A DNA stretch of 64,000 bases, taken from the NCBI GenBank assembly GCA_963721405.1, contig CAVRJA010000014.1:1550001-1614000 (forward strand), given 5' to 3'. The notes beneath the pieces were generated by a model. That model was not told where the DNA came from. It searched no databases and saw only the letters and a program-made list of their open reading frames with translations. The position numbers were made by a program, and so were the translations under genes. How positions within the stretch are numbered: the first letter of the stretch is position 1; the number at the start of each line of letters is the position of its first letter. Shown here piece after piece: positions 29,530 to 37,991 of this stretch. The stretch is from JAFNAG01 sp963721405 (GTDB taxonomy: Bacteria; Acidobacteriota; UBA6911).

Positions 29530-30420
29530 ATGGCTGATATTTGTCTGCAGACTGACCTGAAGGGGCTGAAACTCTTTCGCCGCGGTAAGGTGCGGGACGT
29601 CTATGAGGTCGATGACCGTCTCCTGATGATCGCCACGGACCGAATTTCCGCTTTCGATGTTGTGCTTCCGACTGCGATCCCCCTGAAGGGCGCGATCCTG
29701 ACCCAGCTCTCACGCTTCTGGTTCGGCATGATGGAGGACATTGTGCCGAACCATCTGATCAGCACCGAGGTCGACGAGTTTCCCGCCGTCGTGCGGCCCT
29801 ATCGTGATCAGCTGCGCCTGCGCAGCATGCTGGTGGCGAAGGCACAGATTTTCCCGATCGAGTGCGTGGCGCGGGGATACCTGGCCGGATCCGGCTGGAA
29901 GGAGTACAGGGAAAACGGGACCGTGTGCGGCATCCGGCTGCCGAACGGGCTGCGCGAATGCGACCGGCTGCCGGCGCCGATATTCACGCCGGCGACCAAA
30001 GAGGAGAGCGGTCACGACGTCAACATCTCTTTTGACGAGATGGCAAGGATCATCGGCAAGGATCATGCCGCGCAGTTGCGCGAGATCACTTTCCGGATCT
30101 ATCGGCGCGCGGCGGACTACGCGCTCGACAAAGGAATCATCATCGCTGACGTGAAGTTCGAGTTCGGCCTCTACGACGGCAGGATCATGATATGCGATGA
30201 GATCCTGACGCCGGACGCCTCCCGTTTCTGGCCGCTGCAGAGCTATAAGCCGGGCGGGCAACAGCCGTCGTTCGACAAGCAGTACGTGCGCGACTACCTC
30301 GAAGAAATCAGCTTCAACAAACAGCCGCCGGGACCCGAACTCCCGGAGGCGGTCGTCCGGGCCACCACCGACAAGTATCTTGAAGCATACCGTCTGCTGA
30401 CCGGCTCCGATCTGGGCTGA
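29530..30420 (+). CDS. purC: Phosphoribosylaminoimidazole-succinocarboxamide synthase (SAICAR synthetase)
   Basis: 296 residues. The ATP-grasp-like N-terminus RRGKVRDVYEVDDRLLMIATDRISAFDV and the later FPIECVARGYLAGSGWKEY, ISFDEM and DVKFEFGLYDGRIMICDEILTPDASRFW motifs identify PurC. It joins aspartate to CAIR in step eight of purine synthesis. The length is that of the longer bacterial/yeast type rather than the 240-residue E. coli form. ATG 29530 is taken because homology begins with CLQTDLKGLKLFRRGK; an upstream in-frame start at 29467 would add 21 residues of no clear origin. purL lies elsewhere in the window (57803-61633), so the pathway genes are scattered. Confidence 0.95.
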   Translation: MADICLQTDLKGLKLFRRGKVRDVYEVDDRLLMIATDRISAFDVVLPTAIPLKGAILTQLSRFWFGMMEDIVPNHLISTEVDEFPAVVRPYRDQLRLRSMLVAKAQIFPIECVARGYLAGSGWKEYRENGTVCGIRLPNGLRECDRLPAPIFTPATKEESGHDVNISFDEMARIIGKDHAAQLREITFRIYRRAADYALDKGIIIADVKFEFGLYDGRIMICDEILTPDASRFWPLQSYKPGGQQPSFDKQYVRDYLEEISFNKQPPGPELPEAVVRATTDKYLEAYRLLTGSDLG

Positions 30421-30468
30421 GCCCTCCATCCGCCGGCGCCAATGATTCCTAAACCATCCTTATTTTAG

Positions 30469-30599
30469 TGGGCACGGGGCTTCAGCCCGTGCAATGCCGC
30501 GAGAGTGCGCATCCCGCGACGGTGCACGCGCGTCCGCTCCGCAATGTCTGAATCCTCCCATGGCGGCCCCAAAGCCGACGACCGATCGCGATTGCGACA
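30469..30599. repeat. Intergenic repeat, copy A, with GGGCTTCAGCCCG-type hairpin
   Basis: This 130-base unit starts with the hairpin GCACGGGGCTTCAGCCCGTGC (30472-30492) and shows an estimated 75-80% identity (by eye) to a second copy at 30654-30783, in the same orientation and 185 bases away. Both fall in the 568-base gap between purC and cvpA, which otherwise shows no gene. Confidence 0.65.
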
Positions 30600-30653
30600 C
30601 CGACAGCGAGCCTCATCCGTATAACCTTCCGAAAGAACGCTCGCCCTCACTTG

Positions 30654-30783
30654 TGGGCACGGGCTTCAGCCCGTGCAATGCCCCGAGAATGCGGCATCGC
30701 GACGCTGTATGCGTCCGTTCCGCCATGTGTGAATCTTCCCTTGGCGGTCGCAATGTCGACGACCGAATGCGATCGCGAAAATC
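30654..30783. repeat. Intergenic repeat, copy B, with perfect 8-bp hairpin
   Basis: This is the second copy of the unit at 30469. The stem GCACGGGC/GCCCGTGC (30657-30676) is perfect around a TTCA loop. It ends just upstream of the cvpA promoter. Confidence 0.65.
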
Positions 30784-30799
30784 GAATTCCACAATTGCG

Positions 30800-30827
30800 T
30801 TGATTCGGATGAGCCGATTCCTATAAG
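30800..30827 (+). promoter_or_regulatory. Sigma-70-type promoter for the cvpA cluster
   Basis: TTGATT (30800-30805) and TATAAG (30822-30827) with a 16-base spacer. The predicted transcript starts near 30834, leaving a leader of about 155 bases before ATG 30989. Confidence 0.5.
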
Positions 30828-30988
30828 GTATTTACCTGCCCGGCAAGACTGTTAGTTTCGAATGTGCGCCTGGTGCTGCCGGGCATGGTCAGAGTGACGT
30901 TCGCTGCGGAACGCGCTGGCCTCGTCGCACGAGCCGGACCGGGCAGCAGGCGCCGCGGCATTCCCCTGAACGATTGGGACGATAGGGC

Positions 30989-31537
30989 ATGCACTGGAAC
31001 CAGTGGACATTTCTCGATCTTGTTTTTCTGATCATCATCCTGGTGTCGACAGGATTCGCTTTGATGAAGGGTCTGGTCAGAGAGATCATCAGCCTCGTGG
31101 CGCTGTTGGGCGGGTTCATCCTCGCCGCCATGTATTACCCGGTGGCCGCGCGCTGGTTCCTGAATCTGACCAAGACCGAGGCCATCGCCAACCTGATCGG
31201 CTTCCTCCTGATTTTTTTGACCTGCGTGCTCATCGGCGCCGTCGCGGCATTCATCGTGAATCGCTTCATAAAAATGGCTTCACTGAAATGGATTGACCGG
31301 TTGATGGGAGGGATTTTCGGCTTTCTGAGGGGATGGGCGGTGGCATCGGTGATCGCGCTTGCCCTGATCGCTTTCCCTGTGAGCCAGGAGCCCATGGCCC
31401 GGTCCGTATTCGCCCCGTATCTGCTCGCCGGCGCCCGCGCAGCCGTTTTGCTGGTGCCGCAAGAATTGAAGATCAAGTTCAACGAAGAATATCAAAAGAT
31501 CCTGCAGTCCTGGAACCACGACAGGAGTTCTGTATGA
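30989..31537 (+). CDS. cvpA: CvpA-family membrane protein
   Basis: 182 residues. The opening WNQWTFLDLVFLIIILVSTGFALMKGLVREIISLVALLGGFI is diagnostic of CvpA: a first helix with a conserved D, then KG-x2-RE at the start of the second. Four hydrophobic helices occur in total (about residues 8-27, 32-52, 65-90, 105-128). CvpA proteins are needed for colicin V export in E. coli and for envelope homeostasis more widely; the molecular activity is not settled. Its stop codon overlaps the start of a Fis-type regulator gene by four bases (ATGA), so the two are translationally coupled. Start ATG 30989. Confidence 0.85.
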   Translation: MHWNQWTFLDLVFLIIILVSTGFALMKGLVREIISLVALLGGFILAAMYYPVAARWFLNLTKTEAIANLIGFLLIFLTCVLIGAVAAFIVNRFIKMASLKWIDRLMGGIFGFLRGWAVASVIALALIAFPVSQEPMARSVFAPYLLAGARAAVLLVPQELKIKFNEEYQKILQSWNHDRSSV

Positions 31538-31785
31538 GGGAAGGTACGGCGAAACTGCAGCCCCGTCTCAAGGATCGTCTCGAGAGCATCTGCATCGAGA
31601 TGATCGAAAAGGGAATTTTGTTTTCTGAGGCGGTAGAGCAGTTCGAAAATTGCTTCATCGCGGAAGTCGTCCGACGCAATGATGGGCATCTCACGCGGGC
31701 TTCCGAGCGTCTGGGTATTCATCGCAATACTCTGGCCAAGAGACTCACCCATTACAAGGCCAAGACTGCCCGCAAGGCCGGGTAG
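31534..31785 (+). CDS. Fis-type helix-turn-helix DNA-binding protein, coupled to cvpA
   Basis: 83 residues. The C-terminal 45 residues form the Fis-family HTH (FIAEVVRRNDGHLTRASERLGIHRNTLAKRL), as in the DNA-binding tails of NtrC-type regulators and in Fis itself. The N-terminal 40 residues are helical (LKDRLESICIEMIEKGILFSEAVEQFE) and may dimerise. There is no receiver or AAA+ domain, so it is a stand-alone Fis-like protein. The start ATG 31534 overlaps the cvpA stop (ATGA). Its targets are unknown. Confidence 0.8.
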   Translation: MREGTAKLQPRLKDRLESICIEMIEKGILFSEAVEQFENCFIAEVVRRNDGHLTRASERLGIHRNTLAKRLTHYKAKTARKAG

Positions 31786-31870
31786 GGACGCGGCTCTTGA
31801 GGCAATAGCGGGTACGAACTCCGCGCCGGGACCCTTTCTATTTTCCCGTCCCGGTGTATGATGATCCGCC

Positions 31871-33478
31871 GTGACCAAGAAGATACTGAGTAGCGCCGCC
31901 GGTCCTTATCTGCTGCTGATTGCGACAGCGCTGGGCACGTTGTTTTTCCGCCTTGGGTCCCTCCCCTTCGTCGGCGCAGACGAACCCCGCTATGCCCGCA
32001 TCGCCGAGGAAATGAGCCAGACGGGCCGCTGGATCACTCCGGTTCTCCAGGGCTATCCATGGCTGGAAAAGCCTCCTCTCTATTACTGGGTCACGATCCC
32101 GGCCTACCGCGCCTTCGGAGTGGGCGAGGCGGCGGCGCGTCTTGGCCCCGCTCTGTGTGCCCTGTTGGCCGCAATGACCGTCCTGTGGCTCGGTTCGAAG
32201 CTCTGGTCCAGCCGTGAGGGACTCCTGGCCGGGCTGATTCTCCTGACCACCATCGGATTCAGCGCCTATGGCCGGAGCGCAAGCCCGGACATGCCCCTCA
32301 CCGCCGCCTTCACCACAGGCCTTGCCTTGCTGGCCGCCGCGGCCATCTGCGGCGGCCGCCCGGTGTGGCAGACCGGCGCCGCTTATGCCTGGCTGGGCCT
32401 GGCAGTGCTGGCCAAAGGGCCGGTTGCGATCCTGCTGGCAGCGGGCATCGTGCTCCTCTTCTGGGCGCTGGATGAGCGGGGCGGGAGTCTCGCGCGGATG
32501 CACGTTTTCTGGGGCCTGGCGATCCTGGCGGTCGTGTCGCTGCCGTGGTTTTGGCTGGTGTTCAGGGAAAACGGATTTTCCTTCATCACGATCTTCTTCA
32601 TCAATCACAATCTGGCCCGCTATGTGAGCGACATTCACCACCACGAGCAGCCGTTCTATTATTTCGTGCCTGTCCTGCTGGGGTTGTTCTTCCCATGGAG
32701 CGGCTGGCTGCTGGCTCTGGTTCCAGCCTCTTTCGGCGCCTGGCTCCGCAACTGGCGCACCTGGGATAGGGGCACAGTCTTCCTCGCGTGCTGGGCGCTG
32801 TTCCCCTTCCTGTTCTTTTCACTCTCCAACTCAAAGCTCCCCGGCTACATCCTCCCGTCCCTGCCGCCGCTTGCCTTGTTGCTGGGCCACCGCCTGTCGA
32901 TCTTGGAGCAGGACTCCCGGAAGACGCTAAGGGTGTGCGGATGGGCCTGCCTGGCGCTCGCGACTGGGGCCGCCGCAGCGTTCCCGTTTGTGCTCGCCAG
33001 GAACTTTGGGAACGCGTGGCTGCCGGGTTTGGTGCTTGGCCTGACGGTGCTGCTCCCGGCGCTGGTTGCGTTCCGGCTTGTCATCCGGGACCGGTGCCGC
33101 GGCGCAGTTCTGGCCACCGTACTGCAGGGGCTGCTGCTGGTGCTGGCTGTGACGCAGGTCGGGTTCGTCCCGCTGGCTGCCTACCAGTCAGCCCGCGAAG
33201 TAGCCGGTCAGGCGCTGGCCGCGGATACGGACGGGGAACCGATCATCACCTTCTGCTTTTTCCACCACGCGCTCAACTATTACACCGGTTATCGGGTCGG
33301 TGAAAATTTCGTGGACCCTCCGTCCCTGCTGAACTATGCCCGCCGTCATCCCCGCTTCCTGGTCGTAACCGAGGCGCCCCGCATCGGCGACCTGAAAAAC
33401 GTCCGGGAACTGTCGGTAACGATTCTCGGCGCTCAAGGCGACCTGCGTCTGCTCCGCATGGAGTTGGTGAATCGCTAG
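31871..33478 (+). CDS. GT39 (ArnT/PMT-type) membrane glycosyltransferase
   Basis: 535 residues with 11-13 hydrophobic helices. The first periplasmic loop has the conserved acidic pair of GT-C enzymes in FVGADEPRYARIAEEM, then WLEKPPLYYW, both typical of the ArnT group. These enzymes move a sugar from a polyprenyl-phosphate donor to lipid A, a protein or another lipid on the outer face of the inner membrane. A C-terminal soluble part (about residues 440-535) has ITFCFFHHALNYYTGYRVGENF, resembling the ArnT periplasmic domain. The start is GTG 31871. It follows the Fis-type gene by 85 bases and may share its transcript; the acceptor cannot be predicted. Confidence 0.86.
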   Translation: MTKKILSSAAGPYLLLIATALGTLFFRLGSLPFVGADEPRYARIAEEMSQTGRWITPVLQGYPWLEKPPLYYWVTIPAYRAFGVGEAAARLGPALCALLAAMTVLWLGSKLWSSREGLLAGLILLTTIGFSAYGRSASPDMPLTAAFTTGLALLAAAAICGGRPVWQTGAAYAWLGLAVLAKGPVAILLAAGIVLLFWALDERGGSLARMHVFWGLAILAVVSLPWFWLVFRENGFSFITIFFINHNLARYVSDIHHHEQPFYYFVPVLLGLFFPWSGWLLALVPASFGAWLRNWRTWDRGTVFLACWALFPFLFFSLSNSKLPGYILPSLPPLALLLGHRLSILEQDSRKTLRVCGWACLALATGAAAAFPFVLARNFGNAWLPGLVLGLTVLLPALVAFRLVIRDRCRGAVLATVLQGLLLVLAVTQVGFVPLAAYQSAREVAGQALAADTDGEPIITFCFFHHALNYYTGYRVGENFVDPPSLLNYARRHPRFLVVTEAPRIGDLKNVRELSVTILGAQGDLRLLRMELVNR

Positions 33479-33639
33479 CCCGCGCCCCGGGCATTCCTGC
33501 TGGACCCTTTCAGGGTCGAAAAGGACTCCTTCCTAAGCGCCTTTCGTCGCAGTGTTTGAAACACAGCGCGGGAAGTGTGTTTCTTGACTCCGTTCGCAGG
33601 CGATAGTAACCTGCGGTACCATTTGCTGCGGAGGCGCTT

Positions 33640-35037
33640 ATGCTGACGCTTTACAACACGCTGAGCGGAAAGCGGGAGGAATTCCATCCTCTGGAAAAGG
33701 GCGTCGCACGCGTTTACACCTGCGGACCCACGGTCTACGACTTTGCGCACATCGGCAATTTCCGCACCTTCGTGTTTCAGGACCTGCTGACCCGCTATCT
33801 GCGCTACCGCGGCTACAACGTCATCCACGTCATGAACATCACCGACGTCGATGACAAGACCATCCGCAACGCACATGCCCAGGGGATGAGCCTCAAAGAG
33901 TACACGACCCGGTACACGGAATCATTTATCGAGGACGCGCGCACGCTGCACATCCAGCTCCCGGCGCTGCTGCCGCGCGCCACCGACCACATTCCGGAAA
34001 TGGTTCAGTTGATCACACGCCTCGGGGAAAAAGGCTGCACTTACACGAAAGACGGCTCGATCTATTTCAGCATCGCGAGTTTTCCCGGTTACGGCAAGCT
34101 GAGCAAGAAGGACTTTTCGGGGATGCAGGCGGCGGGGCGCGTTGACAGCGACGAATACGAAAAGAAGGATGATGCTAGAGACTTCGTTCTCTGGAAGGCG
34201 CCCAAAGAGGGGGAGGATTTCTGGGAAACGCAACTGGGTCCGGGACGTCCCGGGTGGCACATCGAGTGCTCGGCGATGAGCATGAAATACCTGGGGACCA
34301 CCTTCGACATCCACTGCGGAGGCGTCGACCTGATTTTCCCGCACCACGAGAACGAAATTGCCCAGAGCGAAGCGGCGACCGGGACGCCCTTCGTGCGCTA
34401 CTGGGTGCACGCCGAGTTCCTCCTCGTCGAGGGCGAGAAGATGGCCAAGTCAAAGGGCAACTTCTTCACCCTGCGCGACCTTCTCGCCACCGGGCATGCC
34501 CCGGAAGCGATCCGCTACCTTCTGCTGTCGGTCAATTACCGCCGCCAGCTCAACTTCACTACCGACGGTCTGCATCAGGCCGAGGCTTCGGTCCGCCGCT
34601 TGGAAGACTTCCTGCAACGCATGCAGGAGAAGTGCGGTCCGGGGGCGCCTGATCCGGAATTCGCCGCCTTGGTGAGCGAGACGAAGCAGAATTTTATCCG
34701 GGCGATGGACGACGACCTCAATACCTCGGCCGCGCTGGCGGTGGTCTTCGATTTTGTCCGCTCGGCTTACCTGCGGGACGAACAGGGCAGGCTGGCGGGC
34801 AGGGATGCGTGCGCTGCCGTGGAACTCCTCAGGGACTTTGACCGCGTTTTGGGCATATTCCGCGGGGGGACGCCGGAGATGCTCGACGCGGAGATTATGA
34901 AGCGCATCGAAGAACGGCAGGCGGCCCGGCAGCGCCGGGACTTTGCCGAAGCGGACCGGATCCGGGATCAGCTCCTTTCCCAGGGAATCCAGCTCGAGGA
35001 CACGAAGGAAGGCGTGCGCTGGAAACGCGCGCACTGA
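33640..35037 (+). CDS. cysS: Cysteinyl-tRNA synthetase
   Basis: 465 residues. The class I HIGH motif appears as FAHIGNFRTF at residues about 34-43 and KMSKS as KMAKSKGNFF near 267. The zinc ligands are CGPTVYDF, HIECSAM and FPHHENE. It charges tRNA-Cys with cysteine; a tRNA-Cys gene lies 11 kb downstream. The length is typical. GGAGG six bases before ATG 33640 fixes the start. The 161-base leader contains small dyads (GACCCTTTCAGGGTC at 33503-33517 and GTGTTTGAAACAC) but no recognisable T-box, so regulation is unclear. Confidence 0.97.
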   Translation: MLTLYNTLSGKREEFHPLEKGVARVYTCGPTVYDFAHIGNFRTFVFQDLLTRYLRYRGYNVIHVMNITDVDDKTIRNAHAQGMSLKEYTTRYTESFIEDARTLHIQLPALLPRATDHIPEMVQLITRLGEKGCTYTKDGSIYFSIASFPGYGKLSKKDFSGMQAAGRVDSDEYEKKDDARDFVLWKAPKEGEDFWETQLGPGRPGWHIECSAMSMKYLGTTFDIHCGGVDLIFPHHENEIAQSEAATGTPFVRYWVHAEFLLVEGEKMAKSKGNFFTLRDLLATGHAPEAIRYLLLSVNYRRQLNFTTDGLHQAEASVRRLEDFLQRMQEKCGPGAPDPEFAALVSETKQNFIRAMDDDLNTSAALAVVFDFVRSAYLRDEQGRLAGRDACAAVELLRDFDRVLGIFRGGTPEMLDAEIMKRIEERQAARQRRDFAEADRIRDQLLSQGIQLEDTKEGVRWKRAH

Positions 35038-35165
35038 TGCCCGGAAATCAAGCGGGAACGTTCACCCGGAACGAGAGGTTCGCACTCTTGCTCTGCCCGA
35101 TTGCGGAAATCGCACGCCATTGAATTTTTCTGAAATATCCTCCCTGCCGGTAAAACTACATAGTC

Positions 35166-35525
35166 ATGACGGCGTCGCATCTGCTTCTAGGCCGGAACGG
35201 GGAGCGCATCGCCTGCCTCTACCTCATCGGGCAGGGGTTTGACATCCTCGCCCGCCGGTACCGCGCGCGGAGGGGTGAATTGGATTTGATCGCGCTGGAG
35301 GGGGATACGCTGGTGTTCGTCGAAGTCAAGACCCGCGCATCCCGTGAGTTCGGCGATCCCTGGGAGTTCGTCGGCTGGGAGAAGCAGCAGAGCCTGCGCC
35401 TGGCGGGGGAGGAATTCATCTCTCGCTATGATCTCGGCCGGTACGCGTACCGTTTCGACATCGTCGCCGTGCTAGCCCCGGGCACCGGCAGGCAGGAAAT
35501 CGCGCTCTATCGCAACGCCTTCTAG
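35166..35525 (+). CDS. yraN: YraN/UPF0102-family nuclease-fold protein
   Basis: 119 residues. The family's restriction-endonuclease-like core is visible: GRNGERIACLYLIGQGFDIL, RRYRARRGELDLIALEGD and TLVFVEVKTR give the acidic E-x-D-x(n)-E-x-K active-site pattern. The protein is thought to act in DNA processing or repair, but its substrate is not established. Length is normal. It follows cysS by 128 bases and precedes tRNA-Gly, which has a separate promoter. Confidence 0.9.
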   Translation: MTASHLLLGRNGERIACLYLIGQGFDILARRYRARRGELDLIALEGDTLVFVEVKTRASREFGDPWEFVGWEKQQSLRLAGEEFISRYDLGRYAYRFDIVAVLAPGTGRQEIALYRNAF

Positions 35526-35562
35526 ATCCCCTGAGCGAACCGCCGGTTCCGGCTTTATACCG

Positions 35563-35592
35563 TTGACCCCTGTCGCGTCCCTTTGCTACTAT
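35563..35592 (+). promoter_or_regulatory. Promoter of tRNA-Gly
   Basis: TTGACC (35563-35568) and TACTAT (35587-35592), 18-base spacer. Start of transcription is expected near 35599, 13 bases before the mature tRNA. Confidence 0.55.
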
Positions 35593-35611
35593 CTGTGGGC
35601 CTCAAACAGGG

Positions 35612-35686
<75 letters not shown>

Positions 35687-35947
35687 ACGAACCTCCAGGC
35701 GCCCCCTTTACGCAGCGAAAGTCCCGCGCCGGATCCACACAATCGGATTTTGGTGACCCCGCGCCCATGAATTCCGCGTGAATGCGCAATGTTGAGCATT
35801 TTTGAGGGCTGCTGATGGCCTATCATCAGGCTTGGCTATGGGATGGGTTGTCGCACGACGGGCCTCTGGCTCTTCTGTAGCGGCGCGGAGCGCTGGCTCG
35901 CCGCGCCGGTCACAAACGTTTTACGATCACGGATTTTCGGGGATAAT

Positions 35948-36415
35948 ATGACGAGAGTAAGGCTCGCGATATGCTTGAGGGTCTTTGCCCTGTTCAGCCT
36001 GACCTCCGGTCACGTTCGAGCCCAGAACCGCAGGTCGGTGAAGCCTGCAACCATCGGTTCCTTAATGGGTGCGACGATTACGGAGGAAGAGGCGAAAAAG
36101 GCGGCGGCTCAGCAGATGCAGCGCCTCGAACTTCAGCACCTCCAGGCCGAGGCGAACTACGCGCGTGCCAGACATCAGGCGCTGGCAGAGGGGTTGGCGC
36201 GCGTGATCGAGGACAAAGTGCTTGACGCTGAAGCTTGGAGCCGGGGCATCACGACTCACACGCTCCTGGAAAAAGAGTTGGCGGGAAAGATCAAAGAGCC
36301 CACAATGGAGGACTTGAAGGCACACTATCCGCCGGACCAGGTGCCGGCAGCCGTCCCCTTTGGCAGGAGCACGCAAAAAAGGGTAGTCCCGCTCAAAGAG
36401 AGGTGCTTACCATGA
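35948..36415 (+). CDS. Short exported protein, N-terminal paralogue of the downstream SurA-N/DsbA-like protein
   Basis: 155 residues from ATG 35948, where a signal peptide begins (MTRVRLAICLRVFALFSLTSGHVRA). The mature part (GATITEEEAKKAAAQQMQRLELQHLQ ... EDKVLDAEAWSRGITTHTLLEKELAGKIKEPTMEDLKAHY) matches the helical N-terminal region of the next gene, including the SurA-N-like EA-x3-GI pattern and KEPT-x2-D. It lacks the thioredoxin domain. The final 25 residues diverge and end where its stop overlaps the next start (ATGA, 36412-36415). It could be a working chaperone-like subunit or the truncated product of a tandem duplication; coupling favours expression. Confidence 0.65.
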   Translation: MTRVRLAICLRVFALFSLTSGHVRAQNRRSVKPATIGSLMGATITEEEAKKAAAQQMQRLELQHLQAEANYARARHQALAEGLARVIEDKVLDAEAWSRGITTHTLLEKELAGKIKEPTMEDLKAHYPPDQVPAAVPFGRSTQKRVVPLKERCLP

Positions 36416-37479
36416 TTCCCAGGACATCCACAGCTATTGGAGTGTGCATCATGAGCATGCTCATTCCTGCATTCGTTGCAGCGCAGACCGGGAAGGTTCC
36501 GGAACCCGCGGTGGTCGCAAGATTCCAGGGCGCCGTGATTACACAGGAAGAGCTCACGAAATTTTCCGCGGCGGACCTGGAACGATTGGAGGCGGATCGC
36601 CTCCAGTTCGAGGCCAGGATGGAACGCACCCGTCACGAAATCCTGGAAACGAACCTGGCTCGTCTCCTCGAGAGGAAACTCTTAGAGGCGGAAGCCGCAC
36701 AAAAGGGAATCACCGCCGCACAGCTACTGGACCAGGCGCTCCAGGGAAAGGTCAAGGAGCCGACTGACGCCGACGTCAATGCCTATTACGAGGCTAACAA
36801 AACACGAATCAATCAACCTCTGCTGCAAATCGGCAGCCAAATCCGCCAGTACCTGAAAACTGAGAACTACAACGCCGCCAAGTCCGCTTACGTCGATCAA
36901 CTCAAGCAGGCGTGGGGGGCGGCCGTCTCCCTGGCGCCCCTGCGCGCGAAAGTTGATACGGCGGGAAGCATGTCCATAGGGCCGGCCACGGCGCCGGTGA
37001 CCCTGGTTGAATTCTCCGATTTTCAATGCCCTTATTGCGCCAACTTCCGGACCACGCTCCAACAGGTGCTTGAAAAATACGGGGACCGGGTACGCCTCGT
37101 TTTCCGGAATTTTCCGCTGTCCCAGATTCACCCCTTCGCTCAAAAGGCGGCCGAGGCGGGACTGTGCGCCGGCGACCAGGGACGCTTCTGGGAGATGCAC
37201 GACCTGATGTTTCAGACCCAGGGACAGCTGAAGGAAGATGACCTCAGGGCCAAAGCCGCCCAACTCAAACTCAACACCGAGACCTTCAATTCGTGCCTGG
37301 CCTCGGGTCAGAATGCCGCCCGGGTGAACCAGGACCTGATCGCCGGAGCGCGGCTGGGCATTTCCGGCACGCCGGGCCTGTTTATCAACGGAAGGTTCGT
37401 GCAGGGAGCAGTTCCCTTCGGAAACATCGCAAAGATCATCGACGAAGAACTCAAATCCACCACGCAGCCGGTGAAGTAG
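36412..37479 (+). CDS. Exported DsbA-like thiol oxidoreductase with SurA-N-like helical domain
   Basis: 355 residues. The signal peptide (MIPRTSTAIGVCIMSMLIPAFVAA) is followed by a helical segment (residues about 35-180) resembling the SurA/PpiC N-terminal chaperone region (ARFQGAVITQEEL ... LERKLLEAEAAQKGITAAQLLD). A DsbA-type thioredoxin domain (about 185-350) comes last, with active site FQCPYCANF and the cis-proline loop GISGTPGLFINGRFVQG. The expected role is thiol-disulphide exchange during folding of exported proteins. GAGAGG precedes ATG 36412, which overlaps the upstream stop codon by four bases. Multihaem cytochromes elsewhere in the window need CXXCH cysteine handling, a possible but unproven link. 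Confidence 0.85.
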   Translation: MIPRTSTAIGVCIMSMLIPAFVAAQTGKVPEPAVVARFQGAVITQEELTKFSAADLERLEADRLQFEARMERTRHEILETNLARLLERKLLEAEAAQKGITAAQLLDQALQGKVKEPTDADVNAYYEANKTRINQPLLQIGSQIRQYLKTENYNAAKSAYVDQLKQAWGAAVSLAPLRAKVDTAGSMSIGPATAPVTLVEFSDFQCPYCANFRTTLQQVLEKYGDRVRLVFRNFPLSQIHPFAQKAAEAGLCAGDQGRFWEMHDLMFQTQGQLKEDDLRAKAAQLKLNTETFNSCLASGQNAARVNQDLIAGARLGISGTPGLFINGRFVQGAVPFGNIAKIIDEELKSTTQPVK

Positions 37480-37578
37480 CGCGCCTCCCCGGATATCCGC
37501 GAGCGAAAGCCACCGGGTTTCTGTTGGGTGCGGATAAAACTGGCCGCTCCGGATGAATTACCACACAGCCCTGCGGTT

Positions 37579-37607
37579 TTGCCGGACGGTCCTCTCTCCG
37601 TTAGAAT
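37579..37607 (+). promoter_or_regulatory. Promoter of the candidate small RNA
   Basis: TTGCCG (37579-37584) and TAGAAT (37602-37607) separated by exactly 17 bases. Transcription is predicted to begin near 37614. Confidence 0.5.
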
Positions 37608-37613
37608 CAAAAT

Positions 37614-37738
37614 TCAGGCCTGTTTTTTGGCTGTGAGGGGGTGTCTTGAGGGGCTAAGAATTTGGATATCACTGGCGCTCAAACAATAAGCGTGGTCAGT
37701 CCCCGGTAAGAAGACCCCCGGCAGCCGGGGGCCTTTTT
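37614..37738 (+). ncRNA. Candidate small RNA of about 125 bases
   Basis: This stretch has a promoter at its left end (37579-37607) and an intrinsic terminator at its right end (37715-37738). It holds no start codon with a ribosome-binding site and no open frame of useful length. It contains GTGAGGGGGTGTCTTGAGGG and TCAGTCCCCGG, which could pair internally through the G-rich and C-rich tracts. I do not recognise a known RNA family. It could also be an attenuated leader for the propeller gene 254 bases further on, although that gene has its own promoter. Confidence 0.4.
37715..37738 (+). terminator. Intrinsic terminator
   Basis: A seven-base all-GC stem CCCCCGG/CCGGGGG around a CAG loop, followed by CC and five T. 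It terminates the candidate small RNA or read-through from the DsbA-like gene. Confidence 0.8.
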
Positions 37739-37905
37739 GGAGAATCTCCAGCCTGTTCCCGATGCCGTCCAACCCGCCCTGCGCGATCCACGGCAGTGCG
37801 ATCGGCTTTGAGACTGCCTCGGCATTGCTCCGGCCTTCCCAGACTCAATGTGCAATAGCCTTTTCAAGTATTTCCGCCAAAACTATCGCACGCGGGGGAA
37901 CTCGG

Positions 37906-37935
37906 TTGCCAATCGTTGACGGTTTTAGGTAGTAT
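37906..37935 (+). promoter_or_regulatory. Promoter upstream of the BNR-propeller gene
   Basis: TTGCCA (37906-37911) and TAGTAT (37930-37935) with an 18-base spacer; transcript start near 37942, about 50 bases before ATG 37992. Confidence 0.45.
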
Positions 37936-37991
37936 GTCCACGCTACTCATGAATATTTCCGCGCTCCGCGCATTGAGAAATGGAGGATCTG

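Noticed and set aside
33479..33639. T-box or other riboswitch in the cysS leader
   Set aside because: Only small dyads are present; no T-box sequence, specifier loop or terminator/antiterminator pair is visible.
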